NCBI GenBank assembly: GCA_006384855.1
Contig: VCJN01000965.1
Coordinates: 1 to 64,000 of the forward strand
Source: Tetraselmis striata
Lineage: Eukaryota; Chlorophyta; Chlorodendrophyceae; Chlorodendrales; Chlorodendraceae
Direction of reading: 5' to 3'
Length of the DNA: 64,000 nucleotides
Under the pieces are notes generated by a model. It did no database searches, was not told the DNA's origin, and worked only from the letters and a program-made list of their open reading frames with translations. Shown here piece after piece: positions 1 through 11,249 of this stretch (within the stretch, counting starts at the first letter, position 1; each line of letters opens with the position of its first letter). The position numbers and the translations under genes are program-made.

Positions 1-460
1 GGCTGCCGTATCCATCCATATAGCCCAGGGTAATTGCGGCATATGTGTTAGTTGCAGTATTATTTAGGAAAATGGCATCACAGGGTGTAAACCTGACCTT
101 CTTAGCAGGGTGGAACTGCGTCCTTTGCGAACCAGGTGTTGTGGAAAATTGCAGAACAGGATGTTTCCCACGTTGCCACCCAGGAAAATTGCAAATCAGG
201 GTGGTTTTGTTTTTACCTGTATCTACTGGTGTGAATTACAAAAAGGCAGGAACAAATCTAAAAGGCAGTATCTGTATCTACTGGTACTACTGGTACCAAA
301 GCCGCTATACGCGGCGAGTAATACCTGCTGGCATGCCATTGCGTACCCCCCCCCACCCCCCCCCACCCCCCTCTCCCTTGTTTCTCCATAACAGCAACAT
401 TGACCGCTGGTGGAATCATCGGCACAGCGCCGGCAGTCCGGCAGTCAATGATCATAAATA
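1..460. other. No gene recognised; left edge
   Basis: Short open frames on both strands share no recognisable motif. A C-rich stretch lies near 346-371. The sequence may be downstream or intronic sequence of the minus-strand TEX47-like gene that ends somewhere left of 1000, but I could not place an exon here. Confidence 0.4.
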
Positions 461-486
461 ATTACTCGCTATATTCAGTTTTCTCC

Positions 487-507
487 GGGGGGGGGGGGGG
501 GGGGGGG
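487..507. repeat. Poly-G tract (C on the minus strand)
   Basis: An uninterrupted G run on the + strand. It has the same orientation relative to the minus-strand gene as the tracts at about 1118, 1801 and 2462, so it could lie in another intron of that gene. Confidence 0.7.
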
Positions 508-807
508 CGGGGAGGTGTGACCATGTGTGCGAAAGTTTGGCGGGATGCTGCGCTTTCGTGGCAAGGCGAAGCGTAAGGCACGCCCTGCTCCCCTCGCCCA
601 CCTTGTTCTGCCATTTGCCAGCCCTCGCTTTCCGCCCTGTTTTCGATACACCCTCTTCTGAAGTTTTCCACTACAGCCTTTTTGCAATTTCCCCTTGTAT
701 TACCAATTGCATGTGGTATATGGTATAGGGAAATGTGGTGGGTTGCCCGATGTATACCCCCACCACAATCAACACCAAATCAACCCACCCACAACCCCAA
801 ACCCACG

Positions 808-812
808 TGTGA

Positions 813-884
<72 letters not shown>

Positions 885-899
885 TGTGTGTGTGTGTGT
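808..899. repeat. (GT)n microsatellite
   Basis: About 90 bp of GT dinucleotide with a single interruption (GTGGTG) near 877. It gives spurious cysteine/valine and histidine/threonine open frames on the two strands. It probably sits in an intron or 3' region of the minus-strand TEX47-like gene. Confidence 0.95.
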
Positions 900-1165
900 A
901 AGTTGGGGGGAGGGGGAAGGGGGACAGGCGGTCTTGTGAGGGCGAGCGCGCACCTCCGTGGAGGCTATGGCGAGGATGTTCTCGGGGGTGGGCAGGTCGG
1001 TGTAGAATGACTGCAAGCTCTTCAACGTCGATGGCAACTCAGCCTGCGCGGATCGAGGAAGGTGAGAGCGCTGCCGCAGATGTCAAGGCGGGTGGAAGAG
1101 ATGGAGGTGAGGGGAAGGGGGGGGGGGGGGGGGGGGGTGAAACCACTGAAGCAGTGAAGGCGCAC

Positions 1166-2573
1166 CTCGGGGTACAGAGGACAACATATTGCCCATGGCA
1201 ATCATGCTGAGGTTGATGGTAGACGCGGCATTCACGCACCTGCGCATGCGCCGAGAAGGTCTCAGAGCCGCCGGGGCGCTGGGCTGCCGAGGCGGGCCGC
1301 GACCGGCACAGTGCAGCTTTGCTGGCGGCGAGGCAGGTGTGTAACAGCTGAGGTGGATGTCGTCTTCACAGCATCGCGTGACATCACATATATACGCTTT
1401 GTCGACGGTACGGGATGCCGGCGCGGGCATGGAAACACAGCAAAGCGAATAGAGACTTGCCCGGCCGGTCAAAGGTCAGATATGGACGAAACTATAGCGG
1501 AACCTACCGTGAATGTTCTTATAGGCTACAAGCAAACCCAATGTAATCCTTGTGTTCAGATCTCTCATAGGTGCATAAACCTCAGGTACAGGGTGCCCAC
1601 GCGGCCGTGTGAACACTGCGAATAATAACCTGCCCGGCCGGTCAAAGGTCAGATATGGACGAAACTATAGCGGAACTATGGGAATGTTCTTATAGGCTGC
1701 ATGAATATACGCCCAATGGGGGCCTTATACTCATTGTTCTCATAGGTATGTCGGCACCCATAAACAAAAAAGGGGGAAATGGAACAGGAGGGGGGGGGGG
1801 GGGGAAGGGGGGGGGGGGGGGTCTTCACAGCGCGGAGTCGACGCCATCCACGTGCTCCACCTTGCTCAACGTGTCCACAAATGTGGCGTACCTGAAGGCG
1901 CGACGCCGGTCAGTCACTGATGATGATGCCAATCATGCAGGGGGCAACGCGGGCACCGCGCGCGCCCTCACCACTTTGTGTAGGCACGGAAGGGGATGTC
2001 CTCCGTGCACGCGATCACTGCCACCTGGCGAAGGTAGGACTCTGTGGGGGCGGCCTTCTGGATGGCGCGCAGCAGGCGCATGATCATGCTTGTGCGAGCC
2101 TGCGAACACAGCGATCATGCGCTGTCAGCCGGCAGCAGATGTAGTAACGCTTCGCGGATCATAGGTACGGCAGATGTGCTGGCGTGCAGAGATGCTAGCT
2201 GCATGGCAAATTCCCTCCAGCATGGGCGGCGTGGGGAGTGCGCCGCATTCGGTTCACCTCGAGGACATGGATGCAGCAGGTGGGGTACACCATGAGGACG
2301 CCCGTGTACTCCGTGGCGCCGGCGCCCAGCACGGGCTCCTTCAGCACCTTCTCAGCAAACTCTGCGCGCGCAGGCACCGGCGCGGGTGCATCAGCCTGGC
2401 GGGCTGGCGGCTGATGCTGGCGGGGGCAGGTCGAGGCAGGCAAGCCGATGCTGGCGGGGGGGAGGGGGGGGGGGGGGGGGGGGGGGGGGTTCACCCTCCA
2501 CGCCGGCGCAACTGCTCTCCCGACCGGTCAGCTTCGCCACGTACACCAGCCGCGAGATGAGCGACTGCGGTGA
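1166..2573 (-). CDS. TEX47/BLUF-like protein, partial multi-exon gene
   Basis: Minus-strand exons: 2573-2495, 2361-2258, 2099-1972, 1891-1829 and probably 1239-1166. The first four joins keep frame. Exon 1 carries SRLVYVAKLTG, the next YTGVLMVYPTCCIHVLE, the third SMIMRLLRAIQ and VAVIACTEDIPFRAYTKW. This succession of an RLVYVAKL strand, a TG-LLVYP-x-HVLE strand-helix and a later IP-R--xxW motif is that of the BLUF-like fold in testis-expressed protein 47. True BLUF photoreceptors share the fold, but I do not see the flavin-binding residues clearly. By family, a ciliary or sensory role is possible; that is inference. Donors at 2495 and 1829 are followed within about 8 nt by poly-C on the sense strand. 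The start and the last exon or exons are not resolved. A coding-like stretch with YTDLPTPENILAIASTE at about 1045-950 probably belongs to the gene, but its phase does not fit the 1166 donor. Confidence 0.6.
1457..1699. repeat. Pair of ~70-bp direct repeats
   Basis: The segment at about 1457-1530 recurs at about 1629-1699. Both contain GGCCGGTCAAAGGTCAGATA followed by TGGACGAAACTATAGCGGAA and end in a TGTTCTTATAGGCT motif. A more diverged relative occurs near 51590-51640. This lies within an intron of the minus-strand gene; dispersed-repeat origin is likely. Confidence 0.75.
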
Positions 2574-2639
2574 CTGCAGATGGGCGCGGTGGGACGGGGA
2601 ATGGCCACAGTAGGCCAGCTGACGTGAGGCGACGGGGCT

Positions 2640-3380
2640 CGCATCTGCACTAGCGGGCAGCCATGACGCAGGTTGCCTACCAGCAGCGCTCTAGGTGGTC
2701 GGCAACCCGACTGCGCCCCAGCCAGCCGACGAGCACCGAACAAGGTGCAGCCTCGCACAGCCTGTGGCTCTGCTGCCTCACCTTTCCCTGCTTCTTGAGT
2801 CGCGCCTCCACGACATCCAGCAGCGACTGCCGCGAAGTCTCCACCAACTCATCCATCGCCGCCTAATCCGCCCCCGCGGCCCCGCCTGCCGACAATTATC
2901 TGCTCACCGGACGTCCCAGAAGACTGATAGCGGTGGCCCTGACACGCTTTTGCTGGCAAGTCGGCGACCTGAACCGTGTGTGGGGGCGTGCAGCGCGGAG
3001 GTTGGCGTGTGGCAGGTGGGTAGTTCTGCCTCTACCGGCCGTGTGGCCGACTGACTGGCGCGCGGCATGGCGAGGCCGACTGACTGGCATGGCGCGCGCC
3101 ATGGAGCTGCACGCGTCGTCGTACCTGTACAGGCAGCAGCGGCTGCTGCGCTGCGCGCCCCCGCGCGCTGCGTATAAATAATATAAATATAAAATTCCCC
3201 GCAAGGTACACCTCTCCAAATAAGTATGGGGTTAGCGAATTTATTGATCCACATGCCCGTGCGCGGCTACACTGAGACCGTGCGCGCGTGCATATGCGTG
3301 TCGCGCACTGCTCAGGGTCGTACGGCTGGGGGGAAATGCCGCGATAGCGCGATACACCCGATAGTCGCTATTGCCATGCG
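2640..3380. other. No clear gene between TEX47-like gene and SINE
   Basis: GC-rich sequence with overlapping open frames in several phases and no family signature. Upstream exon(s) or the promoter of the minus-strand TEX47-like gene should be here. A TATAAATAATATAAATATAAA stretch at 3172-3192 is AT-rich but not demonstrably a promoter. Confidence 0.35.
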
Positions 3381-3626
3381 GTAAAAGTAAAAGTAAAGTT
3401 GGCCCCGGGACATCGGCCGAAGCCGCCCCCGCACTTGACCTCTTGCGCCAACTGCAGTCGTAGGTCTAGCATAGCCCATAGACCATTGCTGCCTCATTCG
3501 AACCCGAAGGGCTAATGCATCAACTGCGTAAACCCAGGACACGCCGGGACGATATTGCCGAAAATGCTTCGGCCAGGAATCGATACCGGGACCTCTCGTG
3601 TACGAGACGACCGCTCGACCGAGCGG
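3381..3626 (-). mobile_element. tRNA-derived SINE, copy 1
   Basis: About 245 bp homologous along its length to 56206-56448. Read on the minus strand, the 5' end is tRNA-like: an A-box-like CTCGGTCGAGCGG and a B-box-like GGTATCGATTCC with one inserted base relative to the other copy. The 3' end is a short TTTACTTTTAC tail. A polymerase-III-type head, a unique body and a simple tail are SINE hallmarks. No coding capacity is expected. The inserted base in the B-box suggests this copy is transcriptionally dead. Confidence 0.7.
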
Positions 3627-3639
3627 AGAAGGGATGCTG

Positions 3640-6600
3640 TACCAGCGTACCACGCGGCAGCCGTTGCCGTCAACACTTAAACTATAACATTCCGTTATTT
3701 GGCAGGCAAAGCAGGGCTTCTACAACAGCCCACAAAAGTCTCTGCATGTTTTTATTGGGTTTGGTCGCTTCTAGTCGGTAAACTCGCGCATAGTCTACGC
3801 TGTTGCGGCCAATGCGAGGATAACCATGAAAGAGCGTGCACATGGTGTGCTAGGGCCAATGCGACGGCGCGCGTGGCGCGCGCGGCGCATGTAATGCGGC
3901 AATACCAGTGTAACAAGTGTTGCACGGCCGGGATGTGAACGGTTTTGAGTGCACAGCACGCCGACATTTGGACACAAAGAACCGTGTTTTTCTCCCATGG
4001 TCGCCGAGTTACATGTGTTAGCCACCTACCCCGTGCCGCACGCACGGCGCATGGTTTGGAGTCTATTGTCAGCGCTAGCTGGCTGCATGCGACATCCGCA
4101 AACTGGCTGTTCGCCCTGCAAGAAACAGTAATATTGCAATCACGTTTTAATTCATGCCATATCGACGTTTTATCAGGTTGGGCTGAAGGTAAGTGCAATG
4201 AAAAACCGTGCCCTGCGCTTTCCAACGCACTAATTAACAGCCCAATCTGAAAAAACGTCGAAATGGTATGGCCTATCAAAGGTACCACCTCCCCCTCCCC
4301 ATGTTCTGGTATCCCAGCCAGCTCACTCACTGTGGGTGGGGGCGCATGGTTGGGGCATGTAATGTGCCTTTCCACGCAAGCCCCCAGACGCGAGAACCCC
4401 TTGGATAGGTCTCCATGTCGCGCGGACCCTGTCATCATTTTGGATTTTCCCCTTGGGTGATGGGTGACATGTGTTACAACATGCGCGCGGAACTATGCAA
4501 CAGTGGCGACATTGTTGTCGAGGGGGCCAGCCCGCGCTTAGCCTACGGTGCGGGCGGTATAATCATGCACCTATGGAATCGTAGGCGTTCAATCGTAGGT
4601 GTGCTTCTTTCACCCAGCGAGGCGCGGCTAACGGCGCTTATCTTGCAGCTTGCAAAATTGTTGAATGATTGACCCCATCACGATGGCGGCATTACTGGCA
4701 CACTCTCATGCAGCAAATGCCATGCACTGCATCGGTAGCGTGCATGGATTTGGCTCAAGCTCGGTCGTCTTACAGCGCATGCATACGTCCACCAACCACC
4801 GGCAGCGCGCGGGCATATGCGACGGATTATATATAGCTACGCCGCCAACAAGTTGCCCCATATTGGTCGCCCGTTTTTGTCTGTGGTTTTAGCCATGTGC
4901 CAAACAATCCCATTGCCGAAGAACAATTCTAAAAGTGCGATAACCGGGAGGAACGGCTGCCTCCTTGGCGTAGGGGGCTTGCATACACCGGATTACAAGG
5001 CTCCACGGTCCCGTGGTCCATGGCGGCTTGGGCACCAAGCCGAGGATACGCGCGGATTTCTATGCGCAGACTTATGTGGACTGGTATAGTAGCGCTAGCG
5101 CTTCAAAACTATCTACCATAAATTGCGCCACTCGTGTGCATTAACATGCATGGGACACCACTGCCCCGTAGTCATACCACATCACCCTTGGTACGGTAAC
5201 TATCCACCATACACGTAGGGCAATGAAACTAGGCCATTGACGACCTGGACCAAAGCCCTACGTATCGATGACGATGCTCTATGGGCAAAATTAGGGGCAA
5301 AATGCGGTCTTGATAAACGCGCAGGCGGGAGAGGGTTCTCGCGGCCTCCTTGCCGTAGGGCAAAGTTTTTCTATAGTAGTGCTTGCCCGCATGCTCATAG
5401 CGCGCCGTCGTGAGCCCAGTGCGACGGCAATGGCGTGCACCTTGATGCGTCGATGTTGGTGGAAATAGTGTTGTGAAATGGGGGGGTTCCGGCACGGCGG
5501 CCTTAAACCTCGCTCAAGAAAGGCATGTGTCAAGTACGAGTGGTCAGTTTACGAGTACACGCAACATACTGTCCCGCCACCGTGTACCAGGTTTCGAGAT
5601 CCACTTGGCGCAAAGTTTCACACCAATGTGTTGACCACACGCTGACACATAAACCTCATATTTCGACATATTATTTCTTTAACTTCGAAAAGTGCCTAAA
5701 TGATGACCTCAGACGATCGTGCCGGAGCTAGTGAAATTGTAGCCATGGCATGCTCGCGTAGATTTTAGTATTGGTATGTAAATATAAAAATTCTGACGTT
5801 TTTTTCGCAACGCGTTGAGCGATGCCGCGAGTCTAAGGGCTGCACCGCAAGGCAGCTCTGCAGTGGCGATGATATCATGCCATAGTGTGCACGGGCGCAC
5901 GCCATTATGGCCCCATGCCACCTGAAAATCTCCTAGCCTCCTTGTTGACATGTTACCTCGCCCACCCATGGCCATCTCACCATGCAATGGTCTATGCATG
6001 CGCGGCGGGACATGCGGGGGCGGCACCAAATCGTTATCGTTGTTGTGGGACTGTTGGAAACGCTCAGTGTGGCACAAGTGCCCTTCGTGTAGGACACTTG
6101 TTAGGGCCAAAAGGCATGCTTACACCCTATGCTGAGAAAGGCTGAACACTTTAAATGTGCAACATTCCAGGATTTCAGGTCGTAAACCCTATATTCAGCT
6201 GCCCTACTATTCTTAAGCTCAGATTCGGCGAGAAAGGGGCCTAGGACATATGAGGAAGGGTGTAACATAGTTTGGTTACATGCAAGGCGTCTGGAGAATG
6301 CACGACAATACTGTGGAAAGAAAACAACATACACTAAGCAGAACAAGCAAACTAGCTCAGCGCCGGCCCGCGCGAGGCCGCGCGCGGAGGCTGTCGATTG
6401 GTGGCCAGCCCGCCTAAAAAACCTTTTGCCGAAGCCTAGGGGGCGGCAACCGGCGTGCCAACAGAGGTATTCGGCGAGAAACAAGTGCAACGCAACATGT
6501 ATCTTCGCAGGTTACCGCCGTATCCAGTGGGCGACCCGAGCGGCCGGTCGGAGCTCGCGCCACGACCCGGGCTGCTTGCAGTGGCCACGCCTCGCTCGGC

Positions 6601-6780
6601 CAGCTTCTTGAGCAGGGCGAGACGGTGCTCGCGCAGCCGCCCGCCCAGCTCCTCGGCGACGCACGGCACGAAGCGGTGCCGCCGCGCGTCAGAGTGGGAA
6701 GAGCATGCGTCGACCATGAACTTGGTTTGCTCCCGCATGCGGGCGGCGAACCTAGGCTGGACCGCGGCCTGGGCCACGCC
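3640..6780. other. Repeat-rich intergenic DNA, no gene recognised
   Basis: Many short open frames on both strands (for example 228 residues at 4438-3752 on the minus strand) lack recognisable domains and sit in a region of mixed composition. The only structures I can support are the inverted repeat at 4163-4260 and, at its right end, the degenerate transposon reading described at 6540-6790. Confidence 0.4.
4163..4260. repeat. 23-bp inverted repeat, hairpin-forming
   Basis: Arms at 4163-4185 and 4238-4260 are complementary at all but two positions (CGACGTTTTATCAGGTTGGG versus the complement of the right arm). The spacer is 52 bp. The total length of about 98 bp is compatible with a foldback element or a small hairpin RNA. 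There is no target duplication that I can see. Confidence 0.6.
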
Positions 6781-6790
6781 GAAACACATG
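6540..6790 (-). pseudogene. C-terminal remnant of an RT-element protein
   Basis: The minus-strand frame contains SDARRHRFVPCVAEELGGRL followed by a leucine-rich helix. The pattern F-x-P-x(6)-G-x-L-x-x-H followed by a helix is what I recognise from C-terminal regions of algal reverse-transcriptase proteins; a better-preserved example is at 21350-21640. Other frames interrupt it on both sides. Identification is by pattern only. Confidence 0.35.
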
Positions 6791-7397
6791 TTTCAAAGAT
6801 GAGTCTGGTTTTGCCAAAAAGGTCGCGCACACTGTTTTACATGGACACGAGACGAAATTAGTAAGGTGGTTTAGTGAAACCGTGTAGGGAAAACGGAGTC
6901 AGGGGGGCGCTGTGTGTAGCAAAACGAAACTATAAAATGGCAGGCTCGGCTGCTACGCTGCTTCTACGTCTACTCGTGCTGCACCCAAAAGGGCCAAACG
7001 ACGGGTAAGCTAGTAATCCGTACCACGTAGCAGCAACGGATGCGAGAAAAAGCGGTTTGGAAAGGAGGAAACCCCATACCCTAGTTTAGATCATTTCAAA
7101 TTTGAGTGGTTTTGCCAGTGATGAGCGAACGGAGAGAGCGGTATATAGATTGACGAAGAAGGGGTAGCGTCAGGTCACAAAGGGGGCACCGAGAAGGCCA
7201 CCGCTGCGGAGTCTTGTTGAACTTGGAAATGGCGAACGGGCGCGATGTGATCGAAGAAGCAGAACCACACGGCAGGACATTAGGGTCGGTGTAGTACAGA
7301 ACGACGTCGGAGTTTGCGCCCCAACCACCTACTTGGTGTAGAATGTGGGACAACGGAACTCCGATGGCGTTAGCTGCAGCAGAGGCTGCACCCTTGC
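6790..7397 (-). mobile_element. Tyrosine-recombinase element remnant, copy a
   Basis: About 600 bp homologous to 39291-39918. Read on the minus strand, 7397-7150 encodes in one frame RKGAASAAANAIGVPLSHIL, then GGWGANSDVVLYYTDPNVLP, then SRPFAISKF. The sequence R-K-G-A-A, V-P-L-S-x-I, G-G-W and a final Y matches the C-terminal part of tyrosine recombinases of the DIRS/Crypton type. The block at 6915-7075 is non-coding and recurs at 39409-39568 and 42213-42376, so it is probably the terminal repeat of this family. The copy is isolated and broken. Confidence 0.6.
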
Positions 7398-7550
7398 GAA
7401 GCTAGGCTGTGCAAGCTTCAGGAAGTGCCGGAGGGAGGCGCACACCGCGTCGGTGTGCGCGGTGGCCGCATGGTCGTCGACAGAGTGGTTGGCAAAGTAT
7501 ACATCGATGATGCAGTTGGTCTGTAGCATAGGCCGGCAGGTCATCAATGG
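7398..7550 (-). pseudogene. Upstream part of the recombinase remnant
   Basis: The minus-strand frame from 7547 encodes TNCIIDVYFANHSVDDHAAT and then a helix ending in ASLRHFLKLAQPSF, just before the R-K-G-A-A box, but in a frame shifted by one. This fits a frameshifted continuation of the tyrosine recombinase. No catalytic arginine box can be located with confidence. Confidence 0.35.
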
Positions 7551-8690
7551 CAGATGTGTCAGTGGGGGACAGATATGCTCCTCTCAATTTCCAACCGGCT
7601 CTTAACACCGGGATAATTACTATGTATGCACTAAATCATGGCGAGCCGGCGCGCCTACTGATGTTGATAGTGTACCCATGTGAAGCGGTGGACCGACCGA
7701 CGACCGGACGACCCACCACTAGGCCAACTGCCGGCCAGCGCCCCAAGAGGCGTGAAGAGCGGGCTCCACACGAGACCATCACTACAACCACCATGGACAT
7801 CAACATGCCCGAGGAGCAACATGAGGCCGCGGTCGGCGCCACTCTCGATGCGCCGCGCGGCGGTAGCATGACCCAACTCCCCAAGATCCGAACAACCATT
7901 GCCGCCAAAAAAATCGCAGGCACCCGACTCCCACCTATTGCCCGCCGCCATCTCCGCGTTTTGAGCCGCATGTCCCGCCAGCCCCCAATCACTCTCCCAC
8001 CCGGCGCCACACAAATCGCCATGGCTACGCCATGCCGCAACCATGCGACGGGGGACGACTTGCGCAGCCGTATATTTTTAACCCGATCCGCACCCTCAGC
8101 CTCAAGCTTGGGGTACACACATCAACTCACGACGTCCGGGTGGTGACCCGGCGCGCTCCTATGTCAGCTGACGCCGATCCGGCAGGGGCGAGCAGAGCTA
8201 GACTCGCCACTAACACGGGGTCCGACACGAAACTTGCCGCAGCCAGTACCACGCACCTACATAGGCGGGAGAGGATGGCGACAATTCGCCAACCGGCGCC
8301 GACTACAACCGACCGGACGGCGATTATAGATGCACCGCGGCCAGCTCCCCTGGTAGCTCCCGCCCCCACCAACTAGCCAGCTACAAGCGGCCCACCCCCC
8401 GGCCGCGGCAGCCCCTTAAGACACTAAGATGGATGACGACGACTCGCCATCGGAAGTCGACCACTCGGCGACAAGCGTCGATCTAGCCCCGCACACCAAG
8501 CCGGCTCCACCGGCCGCATTCCACGGCCCCTTCGCGACATGGGGGGCCTCGGAGGCCAACGCCCCCTCGAGCATACCTCCACAACTAGCACACCAGCCCA
8601 TGCGTCCCGCTGGCTCAGCTCGTAGTCGAGGCCCACCGCCATCCGCCAAGTCATCATGCCATTATATGCAGTATACTGAGCTAATATGAA
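7547..8690 (+). other. Possible gag-like open frames
   Basis: Consecutive + strand open frames (7547-8146, 8032-8376, 8429-8689) are rich in Pro, Thr, Ala and Arg. They include MDINMPEEQHEAAVGAT and an acidic MDDDDSPSEVDHSA start. They lie on the opposite strand to the recombinase remnant and have no zinc knuckle or recognised domain. The composition resembles retroelement gag regions, but that is a guess. Confidence 0.25.
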
Positions 8691-8699
8691 ATAGTAGAG

Positions 8700-10370
8700 A
8701 TACATGGCATTCTAGTCCCCACCCCACCAAGGTAGCCGGCTCAGCGGTATATACATACTGAGCACCATACAATTATTCCGGTTAGCTCCCCTCCCCCTTC
8801 ACACCTCAGCAACAGCATGCGGGACGCCTCTGGCTGCCTTAGCTCGCCTGTTGAGCTCTGGATATGGGATGGGTTTCACTTAGGTAGGGGCAACAAGGGG
8901 GCGCTGTTGTCTTAGCTATAGCCCGCTGGACGGAGGAGGGGCTAGGAAACATAAGAGGATGGCCGATAATAGCTTGAGCTGTGCTGATAACACTTCGTGT
9001 TCCCCACTGTGGTTAGAGATAGGAAGTCCTCAGAACAACTCAGTCTTAGCAAGTGGATGCATCGGACGACTAGTAGTTGTATTTAATTTCAATTTCAATT
9101 GGGACATATATGTGCCGGCCGGGTACGTACGGGTGGATGAGGCGGCATTTGGGCGAGATGGGGCGCCGAGACTTCTAAGTTAACTATGCCAGCGTGGGGT
9201 GAAAAAAGAAAGGCACGGGTATCATAGGGAGATTTGTGGTGCTGAGCCTCATAGTATTCGACAATAGGCCAAGCAACCATTTATCCAGCGAAGCGTCGAT
9301 TTTTCGGCGGTGAGCTTTATTGCCGTACGGGTACCCGTATAGTGCAGCGGATCGGGCCTATAGGTGCATGACTAAAGCACTTATCTACTGGCATGTAATA
9401 CTAAGTACTATAATCCACCCACCCACCCACCCGCCCCCCCACGGTCCTTAATTACACAGCCGTCCGATTACTATCTCACGGTTGGGAAGTACTGGTACTG
9501 GTACTCGCTACTCGCTGCTGGTAATGGGAAAAAAAAAACTGGTAGCGACTACCTCAAAGCGCTGGAAATGAGTAGGACGCTCGCTGCTGGTACTGGTACT
9601 CGCTACTCGCTGCTGGTACTGCTGGTACTGCTGTGAATTACAAAAAAGGCAGTTCGCCCGAAGTGCTGGTACTTGTAACTCGCTACTCGCTGCTGGGAAT
9701 GGGAAAAAAACTCTTGTACTTCAAAGCGCTGGCAATGCAAACGCTCGCTGCTGGTACTTCAAAGCGCTGGCAATGCAATTCATGGAACTGTAGGCCAGTG
9801 ATATAGAACCCGTTCTTTAAAAATTTCTGAAAAATCGACGTATCGCTGATTCAAATGTCAAGTTACTTCATAATATCTATGGCGTGTAATCCTGAGTAAA
9901 TTATAATGTTGGATACAAGGACCTAGTCGTTACATTGATTCACTATTACCCCGACTACTAATGCTCTTTACATCGCGCAGCAGCGGGCAAACATTCGTAT
10001 CTACATATATGTCCCGCACCACATAGCGACATGACCACATGACATGACCACATAGCACATGTCCCGCACCACTCGCTAATTGTCCTTTGTTGAGCCGCCG
10101 TACTGGACGGGCATATGGGTTATTACCATTAGCCGCGCCCTTAGCGGGCGCCCATAAATCCCCACCACCTCGTCATGCGAGGGGTGAATAAACACAGTAT
10201 GACCGATAGCCCCTGTAGTAGCCGGATTAATGCGTGTACAAATATTCGGGCGAATCGCGTTAAAGGCAGAAGCACAAGCATTAAGGGTAAGCGGGATATA
10301 GTTGTAGTCGCTAGCTAGTCATTTAGTTTTAGTCGCTATGTAGTCTAGTGGAGGCGCTGGACAGGTAAGT
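8700..10370. other. Intergenic, simple and degenerate repeats
   Basis: No open frame with a recognisable domain. It contains a short CCCA run near 9415-9435 and the degenerate CTGGTACT repeat block at 9485-9790. The rest is AT-richer unique-looking sequence. Confidence 0.5.
9485..9790. repeat. Degenerate GGTACTCGCTACTCGCTGCT repeats
   Basis: Several imperfect copies of GGTACTCGCTACTCGCTGCT alternate with CTTCAAAGCGCTGGCAATGC units. Short relatives of the same motif recur at 47884-47910 and near 289, so the unit is dispersed through the genome. Confidence 0.7.
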
Positions 10371-10371
10371 G

Positions 10372-10457
10372 GCCCGGCATGCTTGGTTTTATTGCCAGTG
10401 GAGGAGGGGGGGGGGGGGGGGCAAGTGTCCGGGCATACTTGGTTTTATTGCCAATGC
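10372..10457. repeat. Direct repeat flanking a poly-G tract
   Basis: A 28-bp segment containing GGCATGCTTGGTTTTATTGC at about 10376 recurs with few changes at about 10432 (GGCATACTTGGTTTTATTGC). The two copies flank a G run at about 10406-10421, so the tract lies at the junction of a short duplication. Confidence 0.7.
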
Positions 10458-10733
10458 ATGGGCGGCGCCGGTAATATTTCCGGATAGCAGCGCGTTTTTA
10501 ATCGCGGATAATTTGGCGGTGTCAACAATTGTGTCACGTGGGATGACAAAGCGAGCAGTTGCTGACATGAACTGACACAGCTCGCGCGAAGGCAACGGGT
10601 GTGTCGACCTGACAGGCAACGGGCATGAAGAGGAGGCCTCGTCATGTGCAGACACCGGCTCGGCCGCAATCTCAAGAGTTAGCTCGTTCACGTGAGGCAT
10701 GGCAATTGGCAAGTCTCGAGGATGGGGAACCAC
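10389..10733 (-). pseudogene. Transposon-related open frame downstream of gag
   Basis: A 114-residue minus-strand frame with protein-like composition, including SRELCQFMSATARFVIPRD and KLSAIKNALLSGNITGAA, ends in the poly-G/poly-Pro tract. It lies about 150 bp downstream of the zinc-knuckle frame on the same strand and is probably part of the same element. I recognise no domain. Confidence 0.3.
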
Positions 10734-10882
10734 ACGGCTAGTAAGACAAGTCGTCGAGCGAATTTCAATTCGAAACCAAATCTACGCTGGCCCCAAACTG
10801 TCGTTAAGTGGCAAGGCGGTGCGAGCGAGTTCAGCTAGGTAATGCCCTTACCTGCCTTTTGGCAGCCGTAGTTTTGGGGCCA

Positions 10883-11186
10883 CTATTCTGGTGTTCTTCC
10901 CGTCGACGGGCATTGCCTGATTGAGTGGCCCGTTCGGCCACATCCATCGCAAATGTCGTCATATGGGTCATTTGCCGAGGGTGGGGTGGCAGTGGGATGC
11001 GTGGCAGCGTGAGAAAGCCCGGGGGGGGGGGGGGGGGGGGGGGAGCGGGAGGGGCGAAGCGACGTCCGTTGGCGATGCATGGATGATGTCCGTGGTGAGT
11101 GGGGTGTGGGTCGTGGGCTCGGCGACACGGGCCACCGAGCGGTGTTGATCGTTACTTCGGTGGTTCAGCAGCAGCGGCGGCGGCAA
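10883..11186 (-). pseudogene. Retroelement gag remnant with CCHC zinc knuckle
   Basis: The minus-strand frame ends with DDICDGCGRTGHSIRQCPS and a stop at 10883. C-x2-C-x4-H-x4-C is a perfect retroviral-type zinc knuckle as found at the C-terminus of gag proteins in LTR and DIRS-like retrotransposons. A proline tract from the G run at about 11021-11043 (+) precedes it, so part of the frame may be intronic or degenerate. No protease or RT follows in frame, so this is a fragment. Confidence 0.55.
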
Positions 11187-11189
11187 CGG

Positions 11190-11218
11190 TAGGCCGGTTG
11201 TTCATGATGGCAGCGACG

Positions 11219-11249
<31 letters not shown>

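Noticed and set aside
682..1037. Open frames rich in Cys-Val or His-Thr
   Set aside because: They are translations of the (GT)n microsatellite on both strands.
3752..4438. 228-residue minus-strand frame
   Set aside because: No domain, interrupted by the hairpin region, composition like the surrounding non-coding DNA; other frames are equally open.
7636..8118. 160-residue minus-strand frame with hydrophobic runs
   Set aside because: Likely the shadow of the + strand Pro/Thr-rich frame; apparent membrane segments come from GTGGTG-type repeats.
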